Shown in pieces: positions 9,131 through 17,948 of a stretch of 64,000 nucleotides of DNA. The DNA is taken from the NCBI GenBank assembly GCA_002356455.1, contig AP017968.1:124001-188000 (forward strand), given 5' to 3'. The stretch comes from Fusobacterium varium. Its GTDB lineage: Bacteria; Fusobacteriota; Fusobacteriia; Fusobacteriales; Fusobacteriaceae. The notes below the pieces were generated by a model that saw only the letters and a list, made by a program, of their open reading frames with translations, was not told where the DNA came from and searched no databases. Position numbers and translations under genes: made by a program. Numbering within the stretch: position 1 is the first letter of the stretch; the number at the start of each line of letters is the position of its first letter.

Positions 9131-10033
9131 ATGAGTAAAAATATAGATTTGCATATGCATTCTTTATATAGTGATGATGGAGAATTCTCACCAGAAGAGA
9201 TAATTAAAATAGGAAAAAGAGAAGAAATGGAGATAATGGCTTTGACAGATCATAACTCTGTAAAAGGAGTAGATGAAATGATAAAGTATGGAAAAGAAGT
9301 AGGAATAAAAGTAATAAGTGGAGTGGAAATAGATTGTGTATATAAAGGTATAAATCTTCATATGCTTGGATATGGAATAGATTATAAAAGAAAAGAATTT
9401 CTTGAGATAGAAGAAGAAATATTTGAAAAAGAAATGGCAATAGCTAAAACTAAAATAGAAAGATTAAAAGGAAATACAGATTTAATAGTAGATGAGGAAA
9501 AAATATTTGAAATAGCTGGTGGAAATATTATTACTGGGGAGATAATTGGAGAAGTAGTCCTTGCAGAGAAAAAAAATAGAAATAACTCATTATTAGAAGA
9601 ATACTTTAATAATGGGGCAAAGAGTGATATGCCTTTTGTACATTTTTATTGGGATTTTTTTTCACAGGGGAAAATAGCTTATGTTCCTATTGAGTTCAGG
9701 TCGATGACTGAGATAGTAAATTTGATAAAAGAAAGTGGCGGTTTAGCTGTACTAGCTCATCCAGGAAATAATTTTAAGAATTATTTAGAAATAGTGGAAG
9801 ATATAATAGAAGAAGGGATAGATGGAATTGAAGTATTTAGTACATACCATTCTCAAGAGCAGATAGAATATTTTTATAACAAAGCTGAAAAAAATAATCT
9901 TCTTATGACATTTGGCAGTGACTTTCATGGAAAGAATAAACCTCATATAAGGTTAAAAGGGTATCCAGTTCCTGAAAAATATGAAGGAATGAAAGAGAAA
10001 TTAGTAAGAGATTTTATAGAAAGATTGAAATAG
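9131..10033 (+). CDS. PHP-domain metal-dependent phosphoesterase
   Basis: This 300-residue protein has the complete set of PHP metal-binding motifs: DLHMHSLYSDD at the N-terminus, LTDHNSVKG, GVEIDC, AHPGNN and the C-terminal GSDFHG. The family hydrolyses phosphoesters with two or three bound metal ions. Stand-alone members of this size include 3',5'-nucleotide bisphosphatases (YciV/RnaA-like), a plausible but unproven role here. It is preceded by GGGGGCAG 5 bp before the ATG and is a single-gene unit with a terminator downstream. Confidence 0.85.
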   Translation: MSKNIDLHMHSLYSDDGEFSPEEIIKIGKREEMEIMALTDHNSVKGVDEMIKYGKEVGIKVISGVEIDCVYKGINLHMLGYGIDYKRKEFLEIEEEIFEKEMAIAKTKIERLKGNTDLIVDEEKIFEIAGGNIITGEIIGEVVLAEKKNRNNSLLEEYFNNGAKSDMPFVHFYWDFFSQGKIAYVPIEFRSMTEIVNLIKESGGLAVLAHPGNNFKNYLEIVEDIIEEGIDGIEVFSTYHSQEQIEYFYNKAEKNNLLMTFGSDFHGKNKPHIRLKGYPVPEKYEGMKEKLVRDFIERLK

Positions 10034-10034
10034 T

Positions 10035-10080
10035 AAAAAAAGAGGCTGATTAAGAATTAAGATAATCAGTTTCTTTTTTT
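10035..10080. terminator. Bidirectional terminator after PHP gene
   Basis: CTGATTA / TAATCAG stem flanked by A-tract and T-tract. It can end the PHP transcript and also stop leftward transcription coming from the promoter at 10339-10367. Confidence 0.75.
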
Positions 10081-10298
10081 ATTATGTTTTGTTAAACCAT
10101 GTTAAATGGAGTGATTCAGATTATAATATGGCAAAAAACAATAGTCTGATAGCAAGAAAATATGGAAATAAGATATTTATTCTGAGCAGGAGTCTGATAT
10201 TTGCAAGTGGGGACAGAATGGAATAATACAAAAAGATTGAATAATTTGAAATAAGAAAAAATACCTTAAAAACATATAAATAAACTGCAGGGCGCAAA
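10081..10298. other. Gene-poor region, possible decayed coding remnant
   Basis: No intact gene. One plus-strand frame from about 10080 to 10225 stays open (for example MAKNNSLIARKYGNK, then SRSLIFASGDRME and a stop) without a ribosome site. It may be the tail of a decayed gene or chance. Confidence 0.35.
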
Positions 10299-10322
10299 TA
10301 TGTATAAAAGCGGCCTTTTTTT
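10291..10322 (+). terminator. Possible terminator straddling the left inverted repeat
   Basis: GGCGC and GCGGCC can pair (one bulged base) around the left inverted-repeat arm and are followed by seven T. It would stop rightward readthrough toward the autotransporter in the present orientation only, because the GCC half lies inside the invertible segment. Confidence 0.4.
10299..10312 (+). repeat. Left inverted repeat of putative invertible promoter
   Basis: TATGTATAAAAGCG, a perfect 14-bp inverted copy of 10445-10458. Allowing two mismatches the match extends inward to 20 bp (18 of 20 identical). Confidence 0.85.
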
Positions 10323-10338
10323 ATTTTAAATTACACCA

Positions 10339-10367
10339 ATTATAATCTTTAAATTTGAAAAAGTCAA
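10339..10367 (-). promoter_or_regulatory. Sigma70 promoter inside the invertible segment, pointing away from the autotransporter
   Basis: On the minus strand: TTGACT, 17-bp spacer, TATAAT. It lies between two 14-bp inverted repeats and reads leftward into a gene-free region. Inversion between the repeats would turn it toward the autotransporter start at 10508. Confidence 0.8.
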
Positions 10368-10444
10368 GAAATTATACTCGAGCTAAAAAATGTCTTTTAA
10401 AAAATGGACCCTTTAAAAATAAATACATTTCCCTTTTTAAAGTT

Positions 10445-10458
10445 CGCTTTTATACATA
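10445..10458 (-). repeat. Right inverted repeat of putative invertible promoter
   Basis: CGCTTTTATACATA, reverse complement of 10299-10312. The segment between the arms is 132 bp. The autotransporter ribosome site starts about 40 bp downstream. Confidence 0.85.
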
Positions 10459-10507
10459 AAGAGGAACAAATTTTTTTTATGAATTAGAGATATATACAGG
10501 AGGGGAA

Positions 10508-13500
10508 ATGTTAGGGAAAGTAATGCAAGCAATAAAAAGAGAGAATAAAAAAGGAAGTATAAATATTACACTAAGTGTAGTAATAGGATTTTTATTATCC
10601 TGTACCTCGATTTTTGGATTAAATATTACTGAAGAGTCAAGTGGAGAAATAAAATTTGATGGTTCTGGATATGATGAAATATTGCCTTTGTATAAAGAAA
10701 ATACTTTTGAAAATAATATGTATACTAATAATATGGATATAGGTGAAATAAGTTTAAATGGAGTTAAAAATTCACAAATTAGTGTATGCAATAATGGAAC
10801 TTTATTAGAAAAAAAAATAGGCATAGATATTAAAGATTCTGAAATAGGAAATATATATAATACAGGGGAAATATCAACTAAAAATTATGGAATTAAAATT
10901 TCTTCATCTACAATGAATAATATTGATAATAAAGGTTTAATAATTAATGAAAGTAAGAATAGTAGTATTATGAATATGAACTCTATAATGAATGATATAT
11001 TAAATAAAGGGATAATATTTAACAGCAGCAATTTAACACAGGGAGTTGGGATATGGAATTATACTTCTTCTATAAAAAATATAAATAATAATGGATTGAT
11101 AATAACAGTATTATCAAATTTAACTGGGAGTAACTATGGAATATCAAATACTGGAATAGTCTCTAAAATAAATAATACAGGGCTCATAAAAGGTATAGGT
11201 GGGGCAACAGGATATGGAATTTATAATGGAAAATCATCTGAAATGTCAGAAATAAATAATGTTGGTTTATTTGAGGAACAAACTTCTATAGCCAATTTTT
11301 ATGGAAAAATAGGAAAAATAGATAATTTTGGAACAATGACAGGAAGTAAATATGGAGTTCTTAATACAGGAGCTGGATCAACAATAGCTGAAAATAAAAT
11401 AGATAAAATAAATAATGTAGGTTTTATATCTGTAGCTAATGATAGTGGAAGTTATATACCAAATGGTATATCTAATCAAACTGCAACAATAGGAAGCGTA
11501 AAAAACAATGGAATAATATCAGTGATTGTAAACAGTGATAAAGGAAGAGGATATGGAATACATAATATGGGAGAACTTTCAGAATTTGAAAATACAGGTT
11601 CTATAATAGCGAGAGGCAAAATAGCAGGAGTAGGAATAAATAATCAATTGAGAGTATTTCCAAGCATAAAAAATAGTGGAATTATAGCGGGAATTTCTCC
11701 AAATAGTTCAGCAGCAACCTCTGATATATTTAGTGCTGGAGTATATAGTAAGGATTCAAGCGAATTAAAAATAGATAATACAGGAGTTATATATGGTAGT
11801 GACTCAGCTATTTTAGCAGAAAAGGCTGTTGTAAACATAAATAATTTTGGATTAATAGTTAGTACAAAAGGTAAAAAAATAATATCTTCAAAAAGTGAAA
11901 CTCTCAATAATAAAGGAATAGTATTTAAAGCTAAGGTGGATAGTGGATATATAATAACAGAGAGATATGATGGAACAGGTAAAATAGATGTAACAGAAAA
12001 TTCTGGAATAAGAGAAATGATTGTGCTGAATGCTGAAATAAAGGGAGATAATGCAAATTCAACAGGGACAGAAAGCTTTTTGGGAAAAAATTATGAGAAT
12101 CATATATTAAATGGAATAACAAATACATTGAAAATATCAGGAAAAAGTAATAAAGTAAAAGGTTCTGTAATAAATGGTTATACAACAGCTGTTAAATTTG
12201 ATGGCTCTACAGATAATTCTTTAAGTATATCGGGATCAACAGTTAATGGAGGAATAGCAGAAAATACAGCAGCAATATTAGGAGGGAATGGTTCAGATGA
12301 ACTTATACTGGATATCGAAGAAGTAATTTACAAAAGTGGAACCCAAAAAATAAATACGATTATTAATGGAAATGTTGATTTGGGAGACGGGAATAATACC
12401 TTAATATTAAAAAATGGAACTACAATAAATGGCGAAATAAAATTGGGATCAGGAGATGATATTTTAACACTAGAAGAAAATAATATTATTAATGGTAATA
12501 TAAATATAATGAAAGGGAATAATGAAGTTACGATAAAAGAAAATAATATTGTTAATGGAAATATAAGTCTAGGAACTGAAAGTGATACTTTAATATTAGA
12601 TAAAAACAATATTGTTAATGGAAATATTAGTTTAAATTCAGGAGACGATAATTTAATAATTGGAAATGGGAATGAGATTAATGGAATTCTTGATGGTGGG
12701 GATGGAAATAAGGATGTTCTTACTTTTGGGAAGACAGGTAATACAATACTTCTAGCAAAAGATACTGAAAAAATATTAATTTTTAATGATATATCAGAAT
12801 TTGAAACTATTGATATAAATACAGATGTAACTTTTTTTGAAAAAACTATTGATGATAGTGGAAAGTTAACAGAGCTGAAAGTGACAGGAGCAGGAACTAT
12901 TAACATACAATCAGGAGGAAATCTTACTCTTAGAGTAAATGGAATGGATAGAAATAAAGATGATAAGATAAAAGGTCATGCACTCTATGAAAATATAGGA
13001 AAAATTATTTCTCAAGGAACTGGAACTCTTACTTTAGCTGTATATGGATTAGGAGAGAAAGAAATAATTGATTTTAAAGATAATGATTTAAGTCAATTGA
13101 AAAATGAAAACATTAAACTTACTTCAAAACTTCATGGAGTTGCAAATATTAATAATGGATTAATAGAAATTGTAGTTAAGGAAAATCTTCCTAGTAACAA
13201 TATAAAAATCGAAAATTACATTGAACTAAACAAGATATTTAACAGTGTAAAAGTTTCAGGTCAAATGAATAAATTTCCAGAAGTGAAAGAGGATGACTAT
13301 AAAAACTTTCTTTCCTATTTAGCAGAAATATATACATTGAGTCCATCTTCATATTCTTCTGAATTATCAAGAAAATCAATGGGAATGTTCAGAGATATAG
13401 CTGTAGAAAATCAGTTTAAAGCTGATACAGGAAAATGGATGATATATGGTGGACTTACTCATATAGATGGAGGAACTAAAGATACATATTATGGAAAAGG

Positions 13501-14329
13501 ATATTATACTTATGATATAGGAAGTTCTGATATAGATTCTGATACAAAAATCACAGGAGCATATATGCTTGGAGAGTATGGAGTATCTGATGACTTTAAA
13601 GCTGGAGTAGCAGTTGGAGGAAACAAGTTTAAATCTGACTTGTCTAATGGCTCAAAAGTTGATGGAGATGCGCTGTATATTGGAGGATATGCTAAGAAGT
13701 ATCTTGGAAATCTAAAAATAACAGCAGGAGCAGGATTCCAGTATGGAGATTATGATGCAGACAGAACAGCGGCAGGAAGAGAAATTACAGAAACAAGAAG
13801 CTATTCTTCAAGCTACAATGATTTGACTTATGATATTTATCTGAATGGAAGATATTCACATAATATTGGAGATAATCTATACTTAGAGCCTTATGCAACT
13901 CTATCATATACATATGTAAAACAGGATGGAGCAGATGAGGGAAATAAAACTTTAGCAATAGAAACAGATTCACAATCATTTGACTACACAGTTGGAAAAA
14001 TGGGAATAGATCTTAAAAAAGTGATACCACATGAAAAAGGAAAGAGTACATTATCAATTGGAGCAAGCTATACAAAAATATTTGATGGAGCAGATGAGGA
14101 ATATATCACAGGAAGATTTAAAGGTGGAAGCGACTTTGATATATTAGTTGCCCACAAGAATGAACATAGCTTAGGATTGAATGCTAAATATGCACTTGAA
14201 TTGGAAAATGGAATCTTGTTTGATGTAAAAGGAACTTATTCAGTAGAAAGAGATTCATATAATCAATCTGGAAAGAATAAAACTGAAGGTGAATGGATAG
14301 TTGGAGCAGGGCTGGGTTATAAGTTCTAA
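10508..14329 (+). CDS. Fusobacterial autotransporter adhesin (type Va)
   Basis: This 1273-residue secreted surface protein has three parts. Residues 1-37 are an extended signal peptide (KRENKKGSINITLSVVIGF, then a cleavage region near SIFG). Residues ~40-960 are a beta-solenoid passenger with many short repeats of the type INNTGLI, IDNFGTM, VKNNGII and IKNSGII, then Asn/Asp/Gly-rich repeats (NNIVNGNISLG). From about residue 970 to the terminal Phe (LGYKF) lies a 12-strand autotransporter barrel. The ATG follows AGGAGGGG. Passengers of this family commonly mediate adhesion, which is inferred here. The gene sits directly behind a putative promoter inversion cassette, so it is probably phase-variable. 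Confidence 0.93.
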   Translation: MLGKVMQAIKRENKKGSINITLSVVIGFLLSCTSIFGLNITEESSGEIKFDGSGYDEILPLYKENTFENNMYTNNMDIGEISLNGVKNSQISVCNNGTLLEKKIGIDIKDSEIGNIYNTGEISTKNYGIKISSSTMNNIDNKGLIINESKNSSIMNMNSIMNDILNKGIIFNSSNLTQGVGIWNYTSSIKNINNNGLIITVLSNLTGSNYGISNTGIVSKINNTGLIKGIGGATGYGIYNGKSSEMSEINNVGLFEEQTSIANFYGKIGKIDNFGTMTGSKYGVLNTGAGSTIAENKIDKINNVGFISVANDSGSYIPNGISNQTATIGSVKNNGIISVIVNSDKGRGYGIHNMGELSEFENTGSIIARGKIAGVGINNQLRVFPSIKNSGIIAGISPNSSAATSDIFSAGVYSKDSSELKIDNTGVIYGSDSAILAEKAVVNINNFGLIVSTKGKKIISSKSETLNNKGIVFKAKVDSGYIITERYDGTGKIDVTENSGIREMIVLNAEIKGDNANSTGTESFLGKNYENHILNGITNTLKISGKSNKVKGSVINGYTTAVKFDGSTDNSLSISGSTVNGGIAENTAAILGGNGSDELILDIEEVIYKSGTQKINTIINGNVDLGDGNNTLILKNGTTINGEIKLGSGDDILTLEENNIINGNINIMKGNNEVTIKENNIVNGNISLGTESDTLILDKNNIVNGNISLNSGDDNLIIGNGNEINGILDGGDGNKDVLTFGKTGNTILLAKDTEKILIFNDISEFETIDINTDVTFFEKTIDDSGKLTELKVTGAGTINIQSGGNLTLRVNGMDRNKDDKIKGHALYENIGKIISQGTGTLTLAVYGLGEKEIIDFKDNDLSQLKNENIKLTSKLHGVANINNGLIEIVVKENLPSNNIKIENYIELNKIFNSVKVSGQMNKFPEVKEDDYKNFLSYLAEIYTLSPSSYSSELSRKSMGMFRDIAVENQFKADTGKWMIYGGLTHIDGGTKDTYYGKGYYTYDIGSSDIDSDTKITGAYMLGEYGVSDDFKAGVAVGGNKFKSDLSNGSKVDGDALYIGGYAKKYLGNLKITAGAGFQYGDYDADRTAAGREITETRSYSSSYNDLTYDIYLNGRYSHNIGDNLYLEPYATLSYTYVKQDGADEGNKTLAIETDSQSFDYTVGKMGIDLKKVIPHEKGKSTLSIGASYTKIFDGADEEYITGRFKGGSDFDILVAHKNEHSLGLNAKYALELENGILFDVKGTYSVERDSYNQSGKNKTEGEWIVGAGLGYKF

Positions 14330-14342
14330 AGCTTAAAAAATG

Positions 14343-14372
14343 AAAGGCTGGCTGATGAATAGCCAGCCTTTT
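14343..14372 (+). terminator. Autotransporter terminator
   Basis: AAGGCTGGCT / AGCCAGCCTT stem followed by TT-rich sequence, 15 bp after the autotransporter stop. Confidence 0.85.
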
Positions 14373-14405
14373 AACAAATAATCATGATATTTTAAGGGGG
14401 AAGTT

Positions 14406-14693
14406 ATGACAGAAGGGGAATTTATAAGATTCTATAAAAAGAGAAATGGTTTAAAGAATCAAAAGGAAGTAAAAGAAAAGATAGACTTATTCTGGAATAC
14501 ACTGCTAAAAGTTCTGGATGAGGGGGAAAAGGTAACCTTTAAAAATTGGGGAACATTTGAAGAAAAAGAGGTAAAACCAAGAAAAATAATGATAGCCAGA
14601 ATAAATAAAACTGGTTATACAAAAGCTAAAAAGAAGATAAGATTCAGAGCAGGCTTGCAGGATATAGTAAATGGGGCTGGTACTGATGAATAA
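14406..14693 (+). CDS. HU/IHF-like DNA-binding protein, first of pair 1
   Basis: This 95-residue protein shows the HU fold order: an N-terminal helix pair (EFIRFYKKRN, then KEKIDLFWNTLLKVL), the turn EGEKVTFKNWGTFEEKEVKPRK, and a C-terminal strand/helix (KKKIRFRAGLQDIVNG). The usual HU arm sequence (GRNPxTG) is replaced by MIARINKTGYTKAK, so it is divergent. It is overlapped by the next HU-like gene, and the two probably make a heterodimer. A near-identical gene order is repeated at 19297-19867. Its ATG follows AAGGGGGAAG. Likely role: nucleoid architecture or a specialised DNA-bending protein. Confidence 0.85.
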   Translation: MTEGEFIRFYKKRNGLKNQKEVKEKIDLFWNTLLKVLDEGEKVTFKNWGTFEEKEVKPRKIMIARINKTGYTKAKKKIRFRAGLQDIVNGAGTDE

Positions 14694-14955
14694 GAGAGAA
14701 TTAGCAAAAGTATACAGTGAAATGAGTAAAGGGGAAATATCAGCAAGAAAAGCACTGAAAGAAATAGAAGTATTTCTTGAAACAATGCAGGAGGCTTTGG
14801 AGAAAAGTCATTCATTGATGTTTAGAAATATAGGAATATTTGAAGTGAAGGAAAGAAAATCCAGAATAATAGCCAATCCAGTAACTAGAGAATTAATGAA
14901 AATATATCCAAAGAAAATAGTAAAGTTTAGAGTATTTAAAAGTATAGTCAAATAA
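14686..14955 (+). CDS. HU/IHF-like DNA-binding protein, second of pair 1
   Basis: This 89-residue protein starts with MNKRELAKVYSEMSKGEISARKALKEIE in HU-like helices and has the beta turn SLMFRNIGIFEVKERKSR and arm RIIANPVTREL; the P-x-T-R motif corresponds to the HU arm tip. I place the start at the ATG at 14686, overlapping the stop of the first gene by 8 bp. An in-frame ATG at 14671 (behind AGGATAT) is an alternative. The arrangement suggests translational coupling and a hetero-dimer with the first protein. A terminator follows at 14959-14999. Confidence 0.82.
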   Translation: MNKRELAKVYSEMSKGEISARKALKEIEVFLETMQEALEKSHSLMFRNIGIFEVKERKSRIIANPVTRELMKIYPKKIVKFRVFKSIVK

Positions 14956-14958
14956 TTA

Positions 14959-14999
14959 AAAGGCAGAATTCAGGGATTTCTCTCTGTTTTTCTGCCTTT
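14959..14999. terminator. Bidirectional terminator between HU pair 1 and the Cys-rich gene
   Basis: AAAAGGCAGAA pairs with TTCTGCCTTTTT around an AT-rich loop. It serves convergent genes on both sides. Confidence 0.8.
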
Positions 15000-15005
15000 T
15001 TATAA

Positions 15006-15158
15006 TTACGATTCTTTTGGTCTAAGACAGAAAGGAAGATTTCCTATATCATTTTTATGATGCATTACACAATCACAGCATTTTCCATGATTAGGACAAT
15101 CCTTAGGGCAAGGACACTCAGCAACATGAGTGTTACCACACTTTACATTACATTCCAT
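15006..15158 (-). CDS. Small cysteine-rich protein (DUF6485-like)
   Basis: This 50-residue protein carries eight cysteines in clusters: MECNVKCGN, CPCPKDCPNHGKCCDCVMHH and LPFCLRPKE. The CCxCVxxH and LPxCL pattern resembles the DUF6485 family of small putative zinc-binding proteins. The function of that family is not known. I chose the ATG at 15158 behind AAGGAGTGATTTT; a longer upstream frame to 15194 has no ribosome site. The gene is a single unit convergent with the HU pair. Confidence 0.7.
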   Translation of the reverse strand: MECNVKCGNTHVAECPCPKDCPNHGKCCDCVMHHKNDIGNLPFCLRPKES

Positions 15159-15242
15159 AAAATCACTCCTTAAAAATTTAATTTCTACATACATTCCCTA
15201 ACTTGATTATAGTCCCAATTTACTTATTTGTAAATAACTCTA

Positions 15243-15271
15243 TTGACAAACTTAAATAAAAAAGGTATCGT
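15243..15271 (+). promoter_or_regulatory. Promoter of HAD phosphatase gene
   Basis: TTGACA, 17-bp spacer, TATCGT, located 34 bp before the gene start. Confidence 0.6.
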
Positions 15272-15304
15272 TTATTTAAAAATATAAATAATAAAGGAGA
15301 ATAG

Positions 15305-16084
15305 ATGAAATTAATAGCAACAGATCTGGATGGAACTCTCCTGACTAAAGATAAGAGAGTATCAGATTTTAATAGAGATATATTGAATAAGAAAAGTGAT
15401 GAAGGAATAGAACTGGTTATAGCTTCTGGAAGAGATTTGTACAGCATAGTTGATTTAACTGGGTGTTTAAATGTAAAATATCATATCTGCTTTAATGGTG
15501 CAAAAATATATAAAGATAGGAAGTTGATTTACTCTAAATCAATGAATAAAAATACCTGCTTGGATATTCTTGAAAAAGCAGTTGAAATAGGACTGGACTA
15601 CAGTGCTACAGCTGAAAAAGAAGTTCATTTTACTAAAATAGACCCTGAGTATGTAAAGGAGTACAAAACAAATAAGGAACTGCAATTTTTTCATATAACA
15701 GATAAAAAACCTCTTGGAAGAGAATTCGAAAAAATGGTATTTGTGGGAGATGCAGATAAATTTAAAAAGCTTAGAAAATATGTAACTGAAAAATATGGAA
15801 ATGAACTCAATATTTTTATTTCAGGAGATAGTGTTATGGATATAGTAAATATTCAATGCGGCAAAGGAGAGGCTCTGAGACTGGTGGCTGAGGATATAGG
15901 AATAGATATAGAACAGACAATGGTATTTGGAGATAATGAAAATGATCTTTCTATGCTGGATATTGCTGGATGTCCTGTAATCATGGCTAATGCAGCAGAA
16001 AGGTTAAAAAAATCAGAATATAAAAGAACTGTTACTAATGATGAAGATGGAGTAGGTGTTTTTGTAGAGAATTTTTTTAGATAA
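15305..16084 (+). CDS. Cof-type HAD-IIB family hydrolase
   Basis: This 259-residue phosphatase has HAD motif I DLDGTLLTKD at residues 6-15 (nucleophile Asp and acid Asp), motif II ASGR, and motif IV GDNENDLSML near residue 213. The cap is of the IIB type seen in Cof/YbiV/YkrA. These enzymes dephosphorylate sugar phosphates, pyridoxal phosphate or FMN; the substrate cannot be read from sequence. It is preceded by AAAGGAG 5 bp before the ATG and followed after 19 bp by a methyltransferase gene, probably in the same transcript. Confidence 0.9.
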   Translation: MKLIATDLDGTLLTKDKRVSDFNRDILNKKSDEGIELVIASGRDLYSIVDLTGCLNVKYHICFNGAKIYKDRKLIYSKSMNKNTCLDILEKAVEIGLDYSATAEKEVHFTKIDPEYVKEYKTNKELQFFHITDKKPLGREFEKMVFVGDADKFKKLRKYVTEKYGNELNIFISGDSVMDIVNIQCGKGEALRLVAEDIGIDIEQTMVFGDNENDLSMLDIAGCPVIMANAAERLKKSEYKRTVTNDEDGVGVFVENFFR

Positions 16085-16103
16085 CAAAGAACAGGAGAAA
16101 ATA

Positions 16104-16802
16104 ATGAATGTAAAATACAGCAAAAAGTTTTTGATGGACAATATGATGGGGCCTAACAGCTTTAGAATAGTTGAAGAAATTACCAATGGAATAAGAATAG
16201 AAACAGGTTCGAGAATACTTGATTTAGGATGTGGTAAAGGACTGACATCTATATTTTTAGCTGAAAAATATGATTCAAGTGTGTTTGCTGCTGACTTATG
16301 GATTGATCCTACAGAAAATTATGAAAGATTTAAGAAAGTCGATTTAGGAGAGGAGATAATTCCGTTAAGAGCTGAAGCTCACCATCTTCCTTTTGCTCAT
16401 GATTTTTTTGATGTAATTGTGACTATAGATTCATATCATTATTTTGGGAACACAGAGGAATTTTTTGAAAAATATATACTGCCCTTGTTAAGAAAAAATG
16501 GTTTATTTATAATGGCAGTGCCTGGATTAAAAGAAGAATTTGAAGATGGAAAAATACCAGAAGAACTTCTTCCTTTTTGGCAGGAGAATATGAATTTTTA
16601 TACTAAATACTGGTGGAAAGAACTTTTTTCTAAAACAGAGAGAATTATTATTGAGAAATGTGAATCATTGAAATGTCATGATGAGGCTTGGAAAGAGTGG
16701 CTTGAATGTGATAATGAATATGCTGTGCATGATATTGAGATGATGAAAGCAGAAGGCGGAAAGTATTTTGATACTATTGGGATAATTATAAGAAAAAAAT
16801 AG
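16104..16802 (+). CDS. Class I SAM-dependent methyltransferase
   Basis: This 232-residue protein has methyltransferase motif I ILDLGCGKGLTSIFLAEKY near residue 37, the acidic residue at the end of strand 2 (FAADLW), and motif IV region FFDVIVTIDSYHYF. The N-terminus YSKKFLMDNMMGPNSFRIVEEI resembles small-molecule methyltransferases of Firmicutes and fusobacteria. The acceptor is unknown. The C-terminal half has many aromatic and acidic residues and a WKEWLECDNEYAVHD segment. It follows the HAD gene in an apparent two-gene operon closed by the hairpin at 16818-16889. Confidence 0.85.
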   Translation: MNVKYSKKFLMDNMMGPNSFRIVEEITNGIRIETGSRILDLGCGKGLTSIFLAEKYDSSVFAADLWIDPTENYERFKKVDLGEEIIPLRAEAHHLPFAHDFFDVIVTIDSYHYFGNTEEFFEKYILPLLRKNGLFIMAVPGLKEEFEDGKIPEELLPFWQENMNFYTKYWWKELFSKTERIIIEKCESLKCHDEAWKEWLECDNEYAVHDIEMMKAEGGKYFDTIGIIIRKK

Positions 16803-16817
16803 AAGGATATAAAAATA

Positions 16818-16889
16818 ACAGGTGACTGAAAACTAGATTAAATTTTAGAAATTTCTAAAATTATTTTTCTGTTTAAGTCACCTGCTTTT
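16818..16889. terminator. Bidirectional terminator
   Basis: Long hairpin with outer stem CAGGTGACT / AGTCACCTG and a second inner AT stem (TTTTAGAAATTTCTAAAA). It lies between convergent methyltransferase and CDF genes. Confidence 0.8.
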
Positions 16890-17773
16890 TATTTATTCAC
16901 TGGATTTACATGAACCATACAATGCTTTATTTTAGGAATATTGTTTTCAATAGCATCATGAACATAATGAGCTATATCATGTGCTTGTTTAAGAGAAATA
17001 TTTCCATCTGCCTGAATTTCTACATCTACATATATTCTATCTCCAAATAATCTAGTCTTGATTTGATCTATTCCTAAAACACCTTCCTGTTTTAAGATAA
17101 GAGTTCTAATTATTTCGATAGTTTCATCATCACAAGCTTTATCAGTCATTTTATTGATAGAATCCATAAATATTTCAAATGCAGCTTTTAAGATAAATAT
17201 ACAAATAATTACACTTGCAATAGGATCAAATATTGGATATCCTAGTCTGGCACCAAGTATACCAGCAAAACTTCCTACAGATGAAAGAGCATCTGAACGA
17301 TGATGCCATGCATCAGCCATAAGAGCACCAGAATTTATTTTTTTAGCAGCAGCTCTTGTGTACCAGTACATCCCTTCTTTTACTCCGATAGATATTACAG
17401 CAGCAACTAGAGCAAGAACTCCTGGAACAGTTAAATGGCTATAATCATTGGATGAAATAATAAGGATGCCCTTATATCCTATACCTAATCCAGTTGCAAA
17501 AAGAATAGCAGCTAGAAGTATGGCAGCTACACATTCCATTCTTTCATGTCCATAGGGATGAGTTTTATCTGACTCTTTATTTGCTATTTTTACACCAATT
17601 ATGACTATAAAAGTACTGAGAACATCAGAAGCTGAATGGACAGCATCTGAAATCATAGCCCCTGAATGAGCAACTATTCCAGCAAAAAGTTTAAAAACAG
17701 ATAGAATAATATTCCAAACAATAGAAACAAAAGAAACTTTCATAGCAGTTTGTTCATTTGTCAAAGTTTTCAT
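16889..17773 (-). CDS. Cation diffusion facilitator (CDF) metal efflux protein
   Basis: This 294-residue protein has the CDF layout: six membrane helices with the metal site SDAVHSASDVLS in helix 2 (Asp/His/Asp) and its partner DAWHHRSDALSS in helix 5. A cytoplasmic C-terminal domain (about residues 210-290) ends with KHCMVHVNP. CDF exporters remove Zn, Fe, Co, Ni or Mn in exchange for protons. The NiCo riboswitch in its leader argues that the physiological substrate is cobalt and/or nickel. The ATG follows TTGGAGGTAAA. It is a single-gene unit. Confidence 0.93.
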   Translation of the reverse strand: MKTLTNEQTAMKVSFVSIVWNIILSVFKLFAGIVAHSGAMISDAVHSASDVLSTFIVIIGVKIANKESDKTHPYGHERMECVAAILLAAILFATGLGIGYKGILIISSNDYSHLTVPGVLALVAAVISIGVKEGMYWYTRAAAKKINSGALMADAWHHRSDALSSVGSFAGILGARLGYPIFDPIASVIICIFILKAAFEIFMDSINKMTDKACDDETIEIIRTLILKQEGVLGIDQIKTRLFGDRIYVDVEIQADGNISLKQAHDIAHYVHDAIENNIPKIKHCMVHVNPVNK

Positions 17774-17805
17774 GAAAATTTACCTCCAAAATTGTATTAG
17801 TATTA

Positions 17806-17906
17806 AAAAAGCACCTATGGAACACACTTGTCCCACAGATGCTGTTAATTTCATCTGCTGCTGTTTTTAACAGCCCGGTCTTATGACCTGATCAGTCTGT
17901 ACTGTA
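17806..17906 (-). promoter_or_regulatory. NiCo (czcD) riboswitch with overlapping terminator
   Basis: The minus-strand leader contains the class landmarks in order: GATCAGG, GACCGGGCTGTT, AACAGC, AGCAGATG, then CATCTGTGGGACA. These match the four-way-junction NiCo aptamer known upstream of czcD-type exporters. A 14-bp terminator stem (GCATCTGTGGGACA with TGTTCCATAGGTGC, loop AGTG) is followed by six T. It shares CATCTG and GGGACA with the aptamer, so metal binding should block the terminator and switch the CDF gene on. Confidence 0.9.
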
Positions 17907-17948
17907 AGTATTCTTATAAGAGAATGCATCAGTGCAATATTTATGATT

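Noticed and set aside
12300-12720. RTX-type calcium repeats in the autotransporter passenger
   Set aside because: The Asn/Gly/Asp-rich repeats lack the regular GGxGxDxUx nonapeptide pattern; they fit a beta-solenoid.
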